DNA from: Agromyces sp. Root81
Lineage (GTDB): Bacteria; Actinomycetota; Actinomycetes; Actinomycetales; Microbacteriaceae
NCBI RefSeq assembly: GCF_001429165.1
Contig: NZ_LMIR01000001.1
Span: forward strand, 394,875 to 458,874
DNA length: 64,000 nt
Reading direction: 5' to 3'
Shown: piece by piece, positions 9,927 to 20,196 of the stretch
How the letters are laid out: every line of letters begins with the position of its first letter
Position numbering within the stretch: the stretch's first letter is position 1
Notes under the pieces: generated by a model
The model's input: only the letters and a program-made list of their open reading frames with translations
What the model was told of the DNA's origin: nothing
Databases searched by the model: none
Made by a program: the position numbers and the translations under genes

Positions 9927-12401
9927 TCAGCCGATGCGCGTACCGATCGCGCCGACGACCGCCTCGAGGGGCTGGCCCGACGCGTCACGCTTCGCGCCGC
10001 TGTCGGGCAGGGTGCGCGCCGTGCCGTCGGGACCGACCGCCAGTGCGGGGGAGCGGCCGACCCAGGCGAGGTGCAATGCGTCCTCGCCCTTCAGGAAGCG
10101 CTGTGCACGCACGCCACCGGTCGCGCGGCCCTTGGCCGGGAACTCGTCGAAGTCGCTGACCTTCGCGCTGCCAGGGTCGGTGCCGAGCAGGGTGTCGGTC
10201 GTCGCCGCGATCGTGACGACGACCGCCTCGGGCACGTCGTCTGCTGCGATGCTCGTGAAGTGCACGACATGCGCGCCGCTGCCGAGGTTGATGCCGGCCA
10301 TGCCGCCGGCGGGGCAGCCCTGCGGCCGCACGATCGCGGCGGGGAAGCGCAGCAGTTGCGCGTCGGTGGCGACGAACACGAGCTCGTCGGTCTCATCGCC
10401 CTGCACGGCTCCGACGACCTCGTCGCCGGCCTTCAGCCCGATCACCTCGAACTCCGGCTTGTTCGGGTATGCCCCGGTGGCGACACGCTTGACGACGCCC
10501 TGTTTCGTTCCGAGCGCGATGGAGCGGTCGGAATCGAGCGAGACGATCGCGAGGACCTTCTCGTCGCGGTTCGGCAACGCGAGGTAGTCGCCGATCTTGA
10601 CGCCGGCGCCGAGCTGCACCGAGGTCGGCGGCAGCATCGGCAGATCGACGGGCGTGAAGCGGATGAGTCGGCCGAGGCTCGTGACGGCGCCGATCTCGGC
10701 GCGGCTCGTCGTGTCGAGGGTCGAGCGGATCGCGTCGTGCTTGCTGCGACGGGCGGGAACGGTGATGACGGGCGCGCCCTCGTCGCCGACCGGCAGGTCG
10801 ACGCGTGCGATGCGCCCGGTGGCCGAGAGGAAGACCCGGCACGGGACATCTGCGACCTCGAGCACGGCGGCGGCGCGCTTGGCGGCGGCGCCGGCGATGC
10901 TCGGGCGAGCGTCGGTGAGGAGCGTCCGCCGTGGGGTGCCGAAGCGCTCGGCGATCTCGGCGAGCTCGTCGGAGACGAGGGCTTCGATGCGGTGGCGGCT
11001 GGCGAGCAGCGCCTCGAGCTCTTCGATCTCGGCGCGCAGCTTGTCGCGCTCGGCCTCGAGTTCGATGCGCGAGAACTTCGTGAGACGGCGCAGCTGCAGC
11101 TCGAGGATGTAGTCGGCCTGCACCTGGCTGAGGTCGAAGACCTCGATCAGTCGTGCACGGGCGGCGGCGGTGTCGTCGCTGCCGCGGATGAGCTGGATGA
11201 CCTCGTCGATGTCGAGGATCGCGATGAGGAGGCCGTCGACGAGGTGCAGACGCTCGCGCCGGCGGGCGAGCCGGTACTCGGAGCGACGGGTGACGACGGA
11301 GATGCGGTGCGCCACGTAGACCTGGAGGAGCTCGCGCAGGCCGAGCGTCTGCGGGCCGCCGTCGACGAGTGCGACGTTGTTGATGTTGAACGAGTCCTCG
11401 AGCGGCGTGAGCCGGTAGAGCTGTTCGAGCACGGCGTCGGGGCTGAAGCCTGTCTTGATACCGATGACGAGCCGCAACCCGTTCGTGCGGTCGGTGAGGT
11501 CGGTGACGTCGGAGATGCCGTTGATCTTCTTGGCGTTGACGCCGTCCTTGATCTTCTCGATGACCTTCTCGGGGCCGACGAGGTAGGGCAGTTCGGTGAC
11601 GACGAGGCCCGTCTTGCGGGCGGTGATCGACTCGACGCTGACCCTGGCGCGGGTTTTGAAGCTGCCACGGCCGGTGGCGTAGGCGTCCTTGATGCCCGAG
11701 AGGCCGACGATCGTGCCGCCCGTGGGAAGGTCGGGACCGGGCACGAACTCCATGAGTTCGTCGAGCGTCGCGTTCGGGTGCGCGATGAGATGCCGTGCGG
11801 CGCCGACGACCTCGATGAGGTTGTGCGGGGCCATATTGGTCGCCATGCCGACCGCGATGCCGCTGGCGCCGTTGACGAGCAGGTTCGGGTAGGCGGCGGG
11901 GAGCACCTCGGGCTGGGTGAGCTGGTTGTCGTAGTTCGGCACGAAGTCGACGACGTTCTCGTCGAGTCCCTCGGTCATCGCGAGCGCGGGGGAGGCGAGG
12001 CGGGCCTCGGTGTAGCGCGACGCGGCGGGGCCGTCGTCGAGCGAGCCGAAGTTGCCGTGACCGTCGACGAGCGGCACTCGCAGGGTGAAGGCCTGCGCCA
12101 TGCGCACGAGGGTGTCGTAGATCGCCGTGTCGCCGTGCGGGTGGAGCTTTCCCATGACCTCGCCGACGACGCGCGCCGACTTCACGTGGCCGCGATCGGG
12201 CCGGAGCCCCATCTCGTTCATCTGGTACAGGATGCGCCGCTGCACGGGCTTGAGACCGTCGCGGGCGTCGGGCAGCGCTCGCGAGTAGATGACGGAGTAC
12301 GCGTACTCGAGGAACGAGCCCTGCATCTCTGCGGCGACGTCGACGTCTTCGATGCGCTCGACGATCGGGTCTTCAGCGGGCTGATTCTTTGCTCGGGTCA
12401 T
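9927..12401 (-). CDS. parC: DNA topoisomerase IV subunit A
   Basis: 824 residues from ATG 12401. The winged-helix and tower core includes [19 protein letters not shown] near residue 42 and the catalytic Tyr in [11 protein letters not shown]. It makes the transient double-strand break and pairs with ParE at 5272. The C-terminal beta-pinwheel shows blade-like repeats such as [13 protein letters not shown], but I see no canonical GyrA box, so ParC is favoured over GyrA. The upstream open frame to 12758 overlaps the divergent gene at 12476 and is not used. Confidence 0.9.
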   Translation of the reverse strand: MTRAKNQPAEDPIVERIEDVDVAAEMQGSFLEYAYSVIYSRALPDARDGLKPVQRRILYQMNEMGLRPDRGHVKSARVVGEVMGKLHPHGDTAIYDTLVRMAQAFTLRVPLVDGHGNFGSLDDGPAASRYTEARLASPALAMTEGLDENVVDFVPNYDNQLTQPEVLPAAYPNLLVNGASGIAVGMATNMAPHNLIEVVGAARHLIAHPNATLDELMEFVPGPDLPTGGTIVGLSGIKDAYATGRGSFKTRARVSVESITARKTGLVVTELPYLVGPEKVIEKIKDGVNAKKINGISDVTDLTDRTNGLRLVIGIKTGFSPDAVLEQLYRLTPLEDSFNINNVALVDGGPQTLGLRELLQVYVAHRISVVTRRSEYRLARRRERLHLVDGLLIAILDIDEVIQLIRGSDDTAAARARLIEVFDLSQVQADYILELQLRRLTKFSRIELEAERDKLRAEIEELEALLASRHRIEALVSDELAEIAERFGTPRRTLLTDARPSIAGAAAKRAAAVLEVADVPCRVFLSATGRIARVDLPVGDEGAPVITVPARRSKHDAIRSTLDTTSRAEIGAVTSLGRLIRFTPVDLPMLPPTSVQLGAGVKIGDYLALPNRDEKVLAIVSLDSDRSIALGTKQGVVKRVATGAYPNKPEFEVIGLKAGDEVVGAVQGDETDELVFVATDAQLLRFPAAIVRPQGCPAGGMAGINLGSGAHVVHFTSIAADDVPEAVVVTIAATTDTLLGTDPGSAKVSDFDEFPAKGRATGGVRAQRFLKGEDALHLAWVGRSPALAVGPDGTARTLPDSGAKRDASGQPLEAVVGAIGTRIG

Positions 12402-12475
12402 CCGTCGTCTCTGGGGCGGGCGTGCCGTGCACGCAGGGAACAGGGGCGCGCCCGGCCTATGCCAGACTGGGCGCG

Positions 12476-13624
12476 ATGTCTGCCATGCTACCGGTGCCCG
12501 CCGACACCGCCCCGCGCCTTGCCGGAGTGCTCGGCAGTTCGATGTCCGCCGTCCAGGGCGTCCCGAACGATCTGGGCCTGCCGCAGGCGACGGCCGTCGT
12601 CGTCGTGCTCGTCGACGGGCTCGGCGCCTCGAACATCCAGACGCGGGCGGGTCACGCCAGGTTCCTCGCCTCACGCATGGCCAAGCGCGATGTGCTCCGC
12701 ACGGTCTTCCCGTCGACGACCGCGGCGGCGATCGCGACGTTCGCGACGGGCCGTGCACCCGGCGAACATGGACTCGTCGGCTACCGCGTGCTCGACGCCG
12801 CCCACGATCGGCTCGTGAACCAGTTGAGCGGATGGGACGCCGGCATGCGCCCCGAGGTCTGGCAGCGCGTGCCGACCCTCTTCGAGACGATGCGGGCGGC
12901 GGGCATCCCGAGCTACGCGATCGGCGCGGCCCGCTACGCCGACTCGGGCTTCACGAACGCCGTGCTGCGCGGGGCCGAATACCGCTCGGGAGCCTCGATC
13001 GCCGACCGCTTCGCCGAGGCCGATCGCATCCTCGCCACGGGCGAGCACGCGGTCGTCTACCTGTACGTCCCGGAACTCGACCAGGCCGCGCACGCGCACG
13101 GCTGGGAGTCCGACAAGTGGCTGGGCCAGCTCGAGACGCTTGACAGCGAACTCGCGGCCTTCGAGCGACGGATGCCCCGTGGCGCCGGTCTCCTCGTCAC
13201 CGCCGACCACGGCGTCGTCGACGTGCCGGCGCATCGCCACGTGTTCGTCGACGACCGGCCCGAGCTGCTCGTCGGCGTGCGGTATGTCGGGGGAGAGCCG
13301 CGGTGCCTCGCCCTCTACTTCGAACCCGGGCTCGAGGCATCCGCTCGCACCGCGCTCGTCGAGCGCTGGCGTGAAGCCGAAGGGCACCGCTCGTGGGTGC
13401 TGAGCCGCGACGAGGCGATCGAGGCGGGGCTCTACGGTCCCGTCGACGACGAGGTGCGCGATCGCATCGGCGACGTCATCGTCGCCGCACGGGCGGGCAT
13501 CGCGTACTACGACGGCAGGGAGGCGAACCGTCAGGCCGAGGCCATGATCGGGCAGCACGGGTCGCTCAGCGACGAGGAGACCCGGGTGCCGCTCATCCGC
13601 GGGGGAGTCTTCAGCCGCAACTGA
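12476..13624 (+). CDS. Alkaline phosphatase family / nucleotide pyrophosphatase-phosphodiesterase
   Basis: 382 residues from ATG 12476. The type I phosphodiesterase fold shows the metal-binding [13 protein letters not shown], the nucleophile Thr in [29 protein letters not shown] and TADHGVVDV. These are the two-metal and nucleophile motifs of the alkaline phosphatase superfamily. No signal peptide is visible, so the enzyme is probably cytosolic. Substrate unknown; phosphodiesters or nucleotide sugars are typical. It diverges from parC with 74 nt between the starts. Confidence 0.85.
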   Translation: MSAMLPVPADTAPRLAGVLGSSMSAVQGVPNDLGLPQATAVVVVLVDGLGASNIQTRAGHARFLASRMAKRDVLRTVFPSTTAAAIATFATGRAPGEHGLVGYRVLDAAHDRLVNQLSGWDAGMRPEVWQRVPTLFETMRAAGIPSYAIGAARYADSGFTNAVLRGAEYRSGASIADRFAEADRILATGEHAVVYLYVPELDQAAHAHGWESDKWLGQLETLDSELAAFERRMPRGAGLLVTADHGVVDVPAHRHVFVDDRPELLVGVRYVGGEPRCLALYFEPGLEASARTALVERWREAEGHRSWVLSRDEAIEAGLYGPVDDEVRDRIGDVIVAARAGIAYYDGREANRQAEAMIGQHGSLSDEETRVPLIRGGVFSRN

Positions 13625-13683
13625 TGCGGGGGACGTTCACGGAAGCTCGAGGCGGGCGATGACGCCGCCCCGAGCCATCCGGA

Positions 13684-14268
13684 TCATTCTGGGTAGTTCC
13701 AGCGCTTGACCTGCGGCTTCGGCAGGCGGAGCGGGCGGAGCTGCAGCGCGCGCATCGCGGCGTACCAGCGAACGCGCTCGACCTTGTCGGCGCCGAACTT
13801 CGCGGCGAGCTTCTTCGTGAGGATGAAGCCGAGCACGACGGAGTCGATGACCGCGACGAGGAAGAAGGCCCAGAGCGAGAGGATGCCGATGGACTGCACC
13901 TCGGGGCTCGGCACGAACGTCAGCAGGATCACGGCGAACATCACGGGGATGAGGATCTCGCCGATGCTGAACCGCGCGTCGACGTAGTCGCGCACGAACT
14001 TCTTCTGCGGGCCGCGGTCGCGAGCCGGCAGGTAGCGCTCGTCGCCGACAGCCATGCCGACGCGGGCGCGTTCGCGCGACTCCGCCGCCTTGGCACGGGC
14101 CTGCTTCGCCGCTTCCTTGCGGTCGTTCGGCACGAGCGGACGCTTGCGCGCCGCCTCCTGCTGCGCCCGGCTCGGCGTGGGAGCACCCTTGCCGGCCTTC
14201 AGGCGAGCCTGGGTCTCTTCGAGCGTCTCGGCGCTCGGTTCTTCGGTGTTGTTCGGGTTCTTGGCCAC
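13684..14268 (-). CDS. DUF3043 integral membrane protein
   Basis: 194 residues from GTG 14268, which has a GAGG site upstream; the longer ATG frame would overlap the divergent dipeptidase start. The first half is very charged with many Lys/Arg/Ala (RKRPLVPNDRKEAAKQARAKAAE). Two membrane helices lie near residues 110-155 (ILIPVMFAVILLTFV; FFLVAVIDSVVLGFIL). This is the actinobacterial DUF3043 family, of unknown function. The dipeptidase is on the opposite strand. Confidence 0.85.
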   Translation of the reverse strand: MAKNPNNTEEPSAETLEETQARLKAGKGAPTPSRAQQEAARKRPLVPNDRKEAAKQARAKAAESRERARVGMAVGDERYLPARDRGPQKKFVRDYVDARFSIGEILIPVMFAVILLTFVPSPEVQSIGILSLWAFFLVAVIDSVVLGFILTKKLAAKFGADKVERVRWYAAMRALQLRPLRLPKPQVKRWNYPE

Positions 14269-14292
14269 GGGATTCCTCGAATCGGTTCCCCT

Positions 14293-14298
14293 TAAGAT
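14293..14298 (+). promoter_or_regulatory. -10 element of the M20 dipeptidase gene (leaderless)
   Basis: TAAGAT, 7 nt before ATG 14306. No ribosome binding site is present. Confidence 0.5.
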
Positions 14299-14305
14299 TA
14301 CCGGC

Positions 14306-15748
14306 ATGACCGAGTCTCATCCCGCCGCCGGCGGAACTTCCGACCCCTCCTCCACGAGCGACGCCCTGCGCGGTGCCGTCGAAGCCGCCTTCCCAGCCAC
14401 GATCGCCGATCTCACGCGGCTCGTGAAGATCCCCTCGGTGTCGTGGGCCGCGTTCGACGACGCGCACGTCGAGGCGAGCGCCGATGCCGTCGCCGAGCTC
14501 GTGCGCGGGCTCGGCGTCTTCGACCTCGTCGAGATCCGCCGTGCCGCGATCGGCGAGGGCGAGGGCGCGGATGCCCCGCTCGGCAAGCCTGCGGTCGTGG
14601 CGCGCCGCGCCGCCCGCAACGGGCGGCCGACGGTGCTGCTCTACGCGCACCACGACGTGCAGCCCCCCGGAGAGGACGCGGACTGGGAGTCCGCGCCGTT
14701 CGAGCCGACGCTCCGCGGCGACCGCCTGTACGGACGCGGCGCGGCCGACGACAAGGCCGGCGTGATGGCCCACATCGGCGCCATCCGCGCGCTCACCGAG
14801 GTGCTCGGCACCGACTTCGACCTCGGCATCGCCCTCTTCATCGAGGGGGAGGAGGAGTCGGGCTCGCTCTCGTTCGCCAACTTCCTGCGCGAGAACCGAG
14901 AGCTGCTCGAGGCGGATGCGATCGTCGTCGCCGATTCGGGCAACTGGGACCTCGAGACGCCCGCGCTGACGGTCGCGCTCCGCGGAGCCGTGGCCTTCCG
15001 CATGCGGGTGTCCACGCTCGCGCACGCCTCGCACTCCGGCATGTACGGCGGCGCGGTGCCCGACGCGATGCTTGCGGCCATCCAGCTGCTCGCGACGCTG
15101 CACGACGCCGACGGCTCCGTCGCGGTGGCCGGGCTGACGTCGGCGGACCTCGAGACGCCGGCCTACGACGAGGCGCAGCTCCGCGCCGAGACCGGCCTGC
15201 TCGACGGCGTCTCGCCGATCGGGCGCGGCGAGATCCTCTCGCGCATCTGGGCGCAGCCCGCGATCACCGTCACCGGCATCGACGCGCCCACAGTGGCCAA
15301 TGCCTCCAACACGCTCGTCCCGAGCGTCGCGGTGCGCGTCAGCGCCCGAGTCGCGCCCGGCCAGCGCGATGTCGACGCACTCGCGGCGATCCGCAGCCAC
15401 CTGGAGCAGCACGCGCCGTTCGGCGCGCAGCTCGAGTTCGATGCGGTCGAGCTCGGCAACCCGTTCCTCGTGGACACCTCGGGATGGGCGGTCGCAGAGT
15501 CGAACGCGGCGATGGCGGAGGCCTGGGGCAAGGAGCCGGTCGAGATCGGCGTCGGCGGCTCGATCCCGTTCATCGCGGAGCTCGTCGCCGAGTTCCCCGC
15601 CGCGCAGATCCTGGTGACCGGCGTCGAGGACCCCGACTCGCGGGCGCACAGCCCCAACGAGTCGTTGCACCTCGGCGTCTTCCAGCGTGCGCTGCTGAGC
15701 GAGGCGCTGTTCCTCGCCCGACTCGACGCGCGGTCCGAAGATTCCTGA
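14306..15748 (+). CDS. M20 family dipeptidase/peptidase
   Basis: 480 residues. Two-zinc M20 motifs in order: LLYAHHDVQP with the first His and Asp, GRGAADDKAGVMAHI with the bridging Asp, and FIEGEEESGS with the catalytic Glu pair; the lid domain follows and the C-terminal His is in EDPDSRAHSPNES. Enzymes of this type hydrolyse dipeptides or N-acyl amino acids in the cytoplasm. The start is fixed by the -10 element 7 nt upstream. The next gene is erpA, 79 nt downstream. Confidence 0.92.
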   Translation: MTESHPAAGGTSDPSSTSDALRGAVEAAFPATIADLTRLVKIPSVSWAAFDDAHVEASADAVAELVRGLGVFDLVEIRRAAIGEGEGADAPLGKPAVVARRAARNGRPTVLLYAHHDVQPPGEDADWESAPFEPTLRGDRLYGRGAADDKAGVMAHIGAIRALTEVLGTDFDLGIALFIEGEEESGSLSFANFLRENRELLEADAIVVADSGNWDLETPALTVALRGAVAFRMRVSTLAHASHSGMYGGAVPDAMLAAIQLLATLHDADGSVAVAGLTSADLETPAYDEAQLRAETGLLDGVSPIGRGEILSRIWAQPAITVTGIDAPTVANASNTLVPSVAVRVSARVAPGQRDVDALAAIRSHLEQHAPFGAQLEFDAVELGNPFLVDTSGWAVAESNAAMAEAWGKEPVEIGVGGSIPFIAELVAEFPAAQILVTGVEDPDSRAHSPNESLHLGVFQRALLSEALFLARLDARSEDS

Positions 15749-15827
15749 GAGCGCGCAGGATGCGGTCTCCGCTCCGGCGGTTACCATAGAAGAAGGTTCC
15801 GCGTTCCCTGACGCACCGAGGAGAGAC

Positions 15828-16178
15828 ATGAGCGACACGATCACCGAGACCGCGCACGGCGTGAAGCTGAGCGACCCCGCCGCCGACAAGGTGCGCAGCC
15901 TTCTCGAGCAGGAGGGTCGCGACGACCTCCGTCTGCGCGTTGCGGTGCAGCCCGGCGGTTGCTCGGGCCTCATCTACCAGCTCTACTTCGACGAGCGCCT
16001 GCTCGACGGCGACGCCGTCGTGGACTTCGAGGGCGTCGAGGTGGTCGTCGACAAGATGAGCGTGCCGTACCTCGACGGTGCCTCGATCGACTTCGAGGAC
16101 ACCATCCAGAAGCAGGGATTCACGATCGACAATCCGAGCGCTCAGGGCAGCTGCGCGTGTGGTGACTCGTTCCACTGA
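15828..16178 (+). CDS. erpA: Iron-sulfur cluster insertion protein (ErpA/IscA-like)
   Basis: 116 residues, A-type carrier (HesB/IscA family). The three cluster-ligand cysteines are in QPGGCSGLIYQ and QGSCACGDSF at the C-terminus. It delivers Fe-S clusters to apo-proteins; the location directly upstream of the cytochrome oxidase and bc1 block, which needs a Rieske centre, is the usual one in Actinobacteria. A GGAGAG site lies before the ATG and a strong terminator follows. Confidence 0.92.
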   Translation: MSDTITETAHGVKLSDPAADKVRSLLEQEGRDDLRLRVAVQPGGCSGLIYQLYFDERLLDGDAVVDFEGVEVVVDKMSVPYLDGASIDFEDTIQKQGFTIDNPSAQGSCACGDSFH

Positions 16179-16196
16179 GCCACCGGGAAACACTCC

Positions 16197-16226
16197 GAAG
16201 GGAGGTCGCTGATGCGACCTCCCTTC
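16197..16226 (+). terminator. Rho-independent terminator after erpA
   Basis: A perfect 13-bp stem (16197-16209 with 16214-16226), loop TGAT, followed by GTTGTTT. Confidence 0.85.
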
Positions 16227-16376
16227 GTTGTTTCCGCCGATCGAGCCGGAAATCGGTGATTCGACGCGCCCGACACCGGGCCTGAGTGCACACCCCGGGG
16301 GTCGAGTCGGAGTAGGCTAGACAACGATCACCGCGCTTCACTGTGAAGCGCCTTCGAGTCTCCCGAAAGGTTACCG

Positions 16377-17270
16377 GTGCGCAACAACCGCCGTCTCCGA
16401 TGGGCTGCAATCCCGATCGCAGCGTCGCTCAGTCTCGTCCTCGCAGGGTGCACACAGGCCCAGCTGAACGGATTCCTCCCCGGATTCGTCGAGGGGGAGG
16501 CGCCGGTAACGAACCATACCGAGCGTGTCTCAGGCCTCTGGGTCACCTCGTGGATCGTGCTGCTGATCGTGGGTGTCATCACCTGGGGTCTGACGATCTG
16601 GGCCGTCATCGCCTACCGTCGCCGCAAGGGCCAGACCGGCCTGCCGGTCCAGCTCCGCTACAACATGCCGATCGAGATCTTCTACACGGTGATCCCGCTG
16701 ATCCTCGTGCTCGGTTTCTTCGCCTTCACGGCACGCGACCAGCAGGCGATCGAGCAGCGCTTCGCTGAAGAGGACATCGACGTCAAGGTCGAGGTCATCG
16801 CCAAGCAGTGGGCATGGGACTTCAACTACGTCAACGAAGACGTGTACTCGCCCGGCATCCAGGGCCAGCTCTCCGAAGAGGGGCCCAAGGGCTCGCTCGT
16901 CCAGGAGGAGCTGCCGACCCTGTACCTGCCCGTCGGTGCGAACGTCGAGATCGAACTCGAATCGCGCGACGTCATCCACTCGTTCTGGGTCGTGGACTTC
17001 CTCTACAAGAAGGACATGTTCCCGGGCAAGACCAACTACATGTCGTTCGTGCCCGAGCGCGAGGGCACCTTCGCCGGCAAGTGCGCCGAGCTCTGCGGTG
17101 AGTACCACTCGCTCATGCTCTTCAACGTCGAGGTCGTCTCTCAGGCCGAGTACGACGACTACATCGAGTCGCTTCGCGACGCCGGCCAGGAAGGCCAGCT
17201 GTCGAACGAGTACGACCGCAACCAGAACCTGCCCGGAACGGGCGCGCCCGAATTGAAAGAGGAGCACTAA
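16377..17270 (+). CDS. ctaC: Cytochrome c oxidase subunit II (aa3 type)
   Basis: 297 residues, GTG start with GAAAGG upstream. A lipoprotein signal ends in the lipobox LVLAGC (Cys 25). Two transmembrane helices follow at about 60-85 and 100-120. The periplasm-side cupredoxin domain carries the CuA site CAELCGEYHSLM near residues 240-251 plus the upstream His in VIHSFWV. It accepts electrons from the bc1 complex (QcrC). It is the first gene of ctaC-ctaD-ctaF. Confidence 0.96.
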   Translation: MRNNRRLRWAAIPIAASLSLVLAGCTQAQLNGFLPGFVEGEAPVTNHTERVSGLWVTSWIVLLIVGVITWGLTIWAVIAYRRRKGQTGLPVQLRYNMPIEIFYTVIPLILVLGFFAFTARDQQAIEQRFAEEDIDVKVEVIAKQWAWDFNYVNEDVYSPGIQGQLSEEGPKGSLVQEELPTLYLPVGANVEIELESRDVIHSFWVVDFLYKKDMFPGKTNYMSFVPEREGTFAGKCAELCGEYHSLMLFNVEVVSQAEYDDYIESLRDAGQEGQLSNEYDRNQNLPGTGAPELKEEH

Positions 17271-17276
17271 GCCGCG

Positions 17277-19013
17277 ATGAGCACCACGACCGCACCGGCT
17301 CGCCCCTCAGCGAGCACGCTTCCGTTCGGCGCTTCCAAGGTCGAACGCAAGGGCAACATCCTCGTCAAGTGGATCACGTCCACCGATCACAAGGTCATCG
17401 GGTACATGTACCTGATCACCGCGTTCATCTACTTCTGCATCGGCGGCGTCATGGCGCTGATCATCAGGGCACAGCTCTTCGAGCCGGGCCTCGAGATCAT
17501 CCAGACGCGTGAGCAGTACAACCAGCTCTTCACGATGCACGGCACGATCATGCTGCTGATGTTCGCGACCCCGCTCTTCGCGGGCTTCGCGAACGTACTC
17601 ATGCCGCTCCAGATCGGTGCGCCCGACGTCGCGTTCCCGCGACTGAACGCCTTCGCGTACTGGCTCTTCAACTTCGGTTCGCTGATGGCCGTGGCCGGCT
17701 TCTTCACCCCGCAGGGCGCCGCGTCGTTCGGTTGGTTCGCCTATCAACCGCTCGCATCGACGACGTTCTCACCAGGTGTCGGCGGCAACCTCTGGATGCT
17801 CGGTCTCGGTCTCTCGGGCTTCGGCACGATCCTCGGTGCGGTGAACTTCATCACCACCATCATCACGATGCGTGCCCCGGGCATGACGATGTTCCGCATG
17901 CCGATCTTCACGTGGAACACCCTCGTGACCTCGATCCTCGTGCTCATGGCCTTCCCGGTGCTCGCCGCGGCGCTCCTGGCCGCGGGTGCCGACCGCATCT
18001 TCGGAGCCCACGTGTACGACCCCGCCAACGGCGGCGTCATCCTGTGGCAGCACCTCTTCTGGTTCTTCGGCCACCCCGAGGTGTACATCATCGCCTTGCC
18101 GTTCTTCGGCATCGTCTCCGAGATCTTCCCGGTCTTCAGCCGCAAGCCGATCTTCGGATACAAGACGCTGATCTACGCGACCATCGCGATCGCCGCGCTC
18201 TCGGTCACGGTGTGGGCGCACCACATGTACGTCACCGGTTCGGTCCTGCTGCCGTTCTTCGCGCTCATGACGATGCTGATCGCCGTGCCCACAGGTGTGA
18301 AGATCTTCAACTGGATCGGCACGATGTGGCGGGGCTCGATCACGTTCGAGACGCCGCTCATCTGGTCGCTCGGCTTCCTCATCACCTTCGTGTTCGGTGG
18401 CCTCACCGGTGTCATCCTCGCGTCGCCGCCGCTCGACTTCCACGTGTCCGACACGTACTTCGTCGTCGCTCACTTCCACTACGTCGTCTTCGGTACCGTC
18501 GTGTTCGCGATGTTCGCCGGCTTCTACTTCTGGTGGCCGAAGTGGACCGGCAAGATGCTGAATGAGACGCTCGGCAAGTGGCACTTCTGGCTGCTCTTCA
18601 TCGGCTTCCACACCACGTTCCTCATCCAGCACTGGCTCGGAGTCGTGGCGATGCCCCGCCGGTACTACTCGTACCTGCCTGAAGACAACATCACCTGGAT
18701 GAACCAGCTGTCGACCATCGGCGCCGGGATCCTGGCGGTCTCGATGATCCCGTTCTTCCTGAACGTCTACATCACTGCTCGTCGGGCACCGAAGGTGACC
18801 GTGAACGACCCGTGGGGCTACGGCGGATCGCTCGAGTGGGCGACCAGCTGCCCGCCGCCGCGTCACAACTTCACGTCGATTCCGCGCATCCGTTCGGAGC
18901 GTCCCGCGTTCGACCTCAACCACCCCGAGGCCGGCATCCCGGTCGGCATCGGTCCGGCGAAGGATGCACCGCAGTCGCCAACGTATGACGCTGCTTCGGA
19001 GGAGATCAAGTAA
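17277..19013 (+). CDS. ctaD: Cytochrome c oxidase subunit I
   Basis: 578 residues with about twelve transmembrane helices. Haem a/a3 and CuB ligands are visible in [12 protein letters not shown], the cross-link region [26 protein letters not shown] and [12 protein letters not shown]. It is the catalytic subunit reducing oxygen and pumping protons. It starts 7 nt after ctaC and ends overlapping ctaF by 1 nt (TAATG). Confidence 0.98.
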   Translation: MSTTTAPARPSASTLPFGASKVERKGNILVKWITSTDHKVIGYMYLITAFIYFCIGGVMALIIRAQLFEPGLEIIQTREQYNQLFTMHGTIMLLMFATPLFAGFANVLMPLQIGAPDVAFPRLNAFAYWLFNFGSLMAVAGFFTPQGAASFGWFAYQPLASTTFSPGVGGNLWMLGLGLSGFGTILGAVNFITTIITMRAPGMTMFRMPIFTWNTLVTSILVLMAFPVLAAALLAAGADRIFGAHVYDPANGGVILWQHLFWFFGHPEVYIIALPFFGIVSEIFPVFSRKPIFGYKTLIYATIAIAALSVTVWAHHMYVTGSVLLPFFALMTMLIAVPTGVKIFNWIGTMWRGSITFETPLIWSLGFLITFVFGGLTGVILASPPLDFHVSDTYFVVAHFHYVVFGTVVFAMFAGFYFWWPKWTGKMLNETLGKWHFWLLFIGFHTTFLIQHWLGVVAMPRRYYSYLPEDNITWMNQLSTIGAGILAVSMIPFFLNVYITARRAPKVTVNDPWGYGGSLEWATSCPPPRHNFTSIPRIRSERPAFDLNHPEAGIPVGIGPAKDAPQSPTYDAASEEIK

Positions 19014-19435
19014 TGCGCGCCAACGTCAACCTCTTCTGGATCCTGACGGTCTTCCTCGCGATCGTCGCGGCGGTGTACGGCTTCTGGTCGGCAGCCGAGT
19101 CGGTCACGGGGCAGCCCGAGTGGGCGGGCACCATCACCATCGCCCTCACGGCGATACTGAGCGCGTTCATCGCGTTCTACCTCGGTCGTGTGCACAAGGC
19201 ACAGGGCGCCGAGCTGCCTGAGGACCGCCTCGACGCGAACATCGACGACGGCGACCCCGAGCTCGGCTTCTTCAGCCCGTGGAGCTGGTGGCCGATCGTG
19301 CTCGCCGGCGCAGCGTCGCTGATGTTCCTCGGACTCGCTGTCGGCTTCTGGATCTCGTTCATCGCCGTCGGACTCGGCATCATCGCCCTCGTCGGCTGGG
19401 TGTACGAGTACTACCGCGGCAACTTCGCCCGCTGA
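19013..19435 (+). CDS. ctaF: Actinobacterial cytochrome c oxidase subunit IV
   Basis: 140 residues with four predicted membrane helices: two at the N-terminus (FWILTVFLAIVAAVYGFW; ITIALTAILSAFIAFYLG) and two at the C-terminus after the loop PEDRLDANIDDGDPELGFFSP. This matches CtaF, a subunit specific to actinobacterial aa3 oxidases. Its start overlaps the ctaD stop. A strong terminator lies 18 nt after its stop. Confidence 0.95.
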   Translation: MRANVNLFWILTVFLAIVAAVYGFWSAAESVTGQPEWAGTITIALTAILSAFIAFYLGRVHKAQGAELPEDRLDANIDDGDPELGFFSPWSWWPIVLAGAASLMFLGLAVGFWISFIAVGLGIIALVGWVYEYYRGNFAR

Positions 19436-19452
19436 TCTCAGCCGGCTGATCG

Positions 19453-19485
19453 AACGGCCCCGTGCGCATCGCGCACGGGGCCGTT
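19453..19485 (+). terminator. Rho-independent terminator after ctaF
   Basis: A perfect 15-bp GC-rich stem (19453-19467 with 19471-19485) with a 3-nt loop; the 3' arm ends in a short T run. Confidence 0.9.
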
Positions 19486-19644
19486 TTCCGTGTGTGTGTG
19501 GGCTCATTGACGGCGGCATGAACGGGAGAGTAACGTCCGTTTCGCGGTCGTGTTGACCTCGCACTGGTGGGTCAGTGTGCAGCCCGGTCGCATCCAGAGC
19601 GAATCATCGGCATGGCAGCATTCTCGGCCTGCAAGGAGATCATG

Positions 19645-20157
19645 ATGAGACGGCGACTCTCGAACCTGACTGCAGCGCTGTGCGCGGTGGTCGTTCTCGC
19701 AGGATGCGCAGAGGCGGCTGCTTCCGCCGGTGTCGCGCCGCTCATCCGCGAAGCCCTGCCGTCGATCGAGGCATCATCGCAGCAGGAGAGCGAGCTGGAG
19801 GACGGCGTGACGGAAGAGGAGTATCGCGCAGCCTTCACCCGGTTCGAAGCATGCATGGACGACGCCGGCTCTCCTCTGGTCCGGGTTCACCGGAACGACT
19901 CCATGATCGAGTACTCGATGCGGGCTGAGGCGTACGACGCAGGCGTGAGCGACCGGTGCTACATCGCCGAGTTCCAGCAGGTCGACGAGCGGTGGCAGTT
20001 CCTGAACAAGGACGAATCCGTCGCGAATCGTGCCAACCGAGCGTGCCTGACCGCAGCCGGTGTGACACCGAAGACGACAACCGAGGACGTCTGGGCGCAG
20101 ATCCTCGAATCAGGTCTGGACCCGACGAAGTGCGCGCAGGAGTACGGCCCCGAATAG
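19645..20157 (+). CDS. Putative lipoprotein, unknown function
   Basis: 170 residues. AAGGAG ends 6 nt before ATG 19645, which I prefer to the adjacent ATG at 19642. The signal peptide ends in lipobox VVLAGC. The mature part is acidic and has three further cysteines (FEACMDD, DRCYIAE, NRACLTA) plus one near the end (PTKCAQE), which could form two disulfides. I do not recognise the family. It lies between the two respiratory operons but nothing shows a respiratory role. Confidence 0.7.
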   Translation: MRRRLSNLTAALCAVVVLAGCAEAAASAGVAPLIREALPSIEASSQQESELEDGVTEEEYRAAFTRFEACMDDAGSPLVRVHRNDSMIEYSMRAEAYDAGVSDRCYIAEFQQVDERWQFLNKDESVANRANRACLTAAGVTPKTTTEDVWAQILESGLDPTKCAQEYGPE

Positions 20158-20196
20158 GAATCAGGTCGGGTCGTCCGCTTCTCGCCGAGGTGCCGG

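Noticed and set aside
9885-12475. Very long plus-strand frame antisense to parC
   Set aside because: Asp/Arg/Val-rich shadow with no domain; only the part from 12476, in another start context, is a real gene.
13637-15973. 778-codon minus-strand frame across the dipeptidase gene
   Set aside because: Shadow of the M20 gene; its C-terminal part merely reads DUF3043 DNA out of frame.
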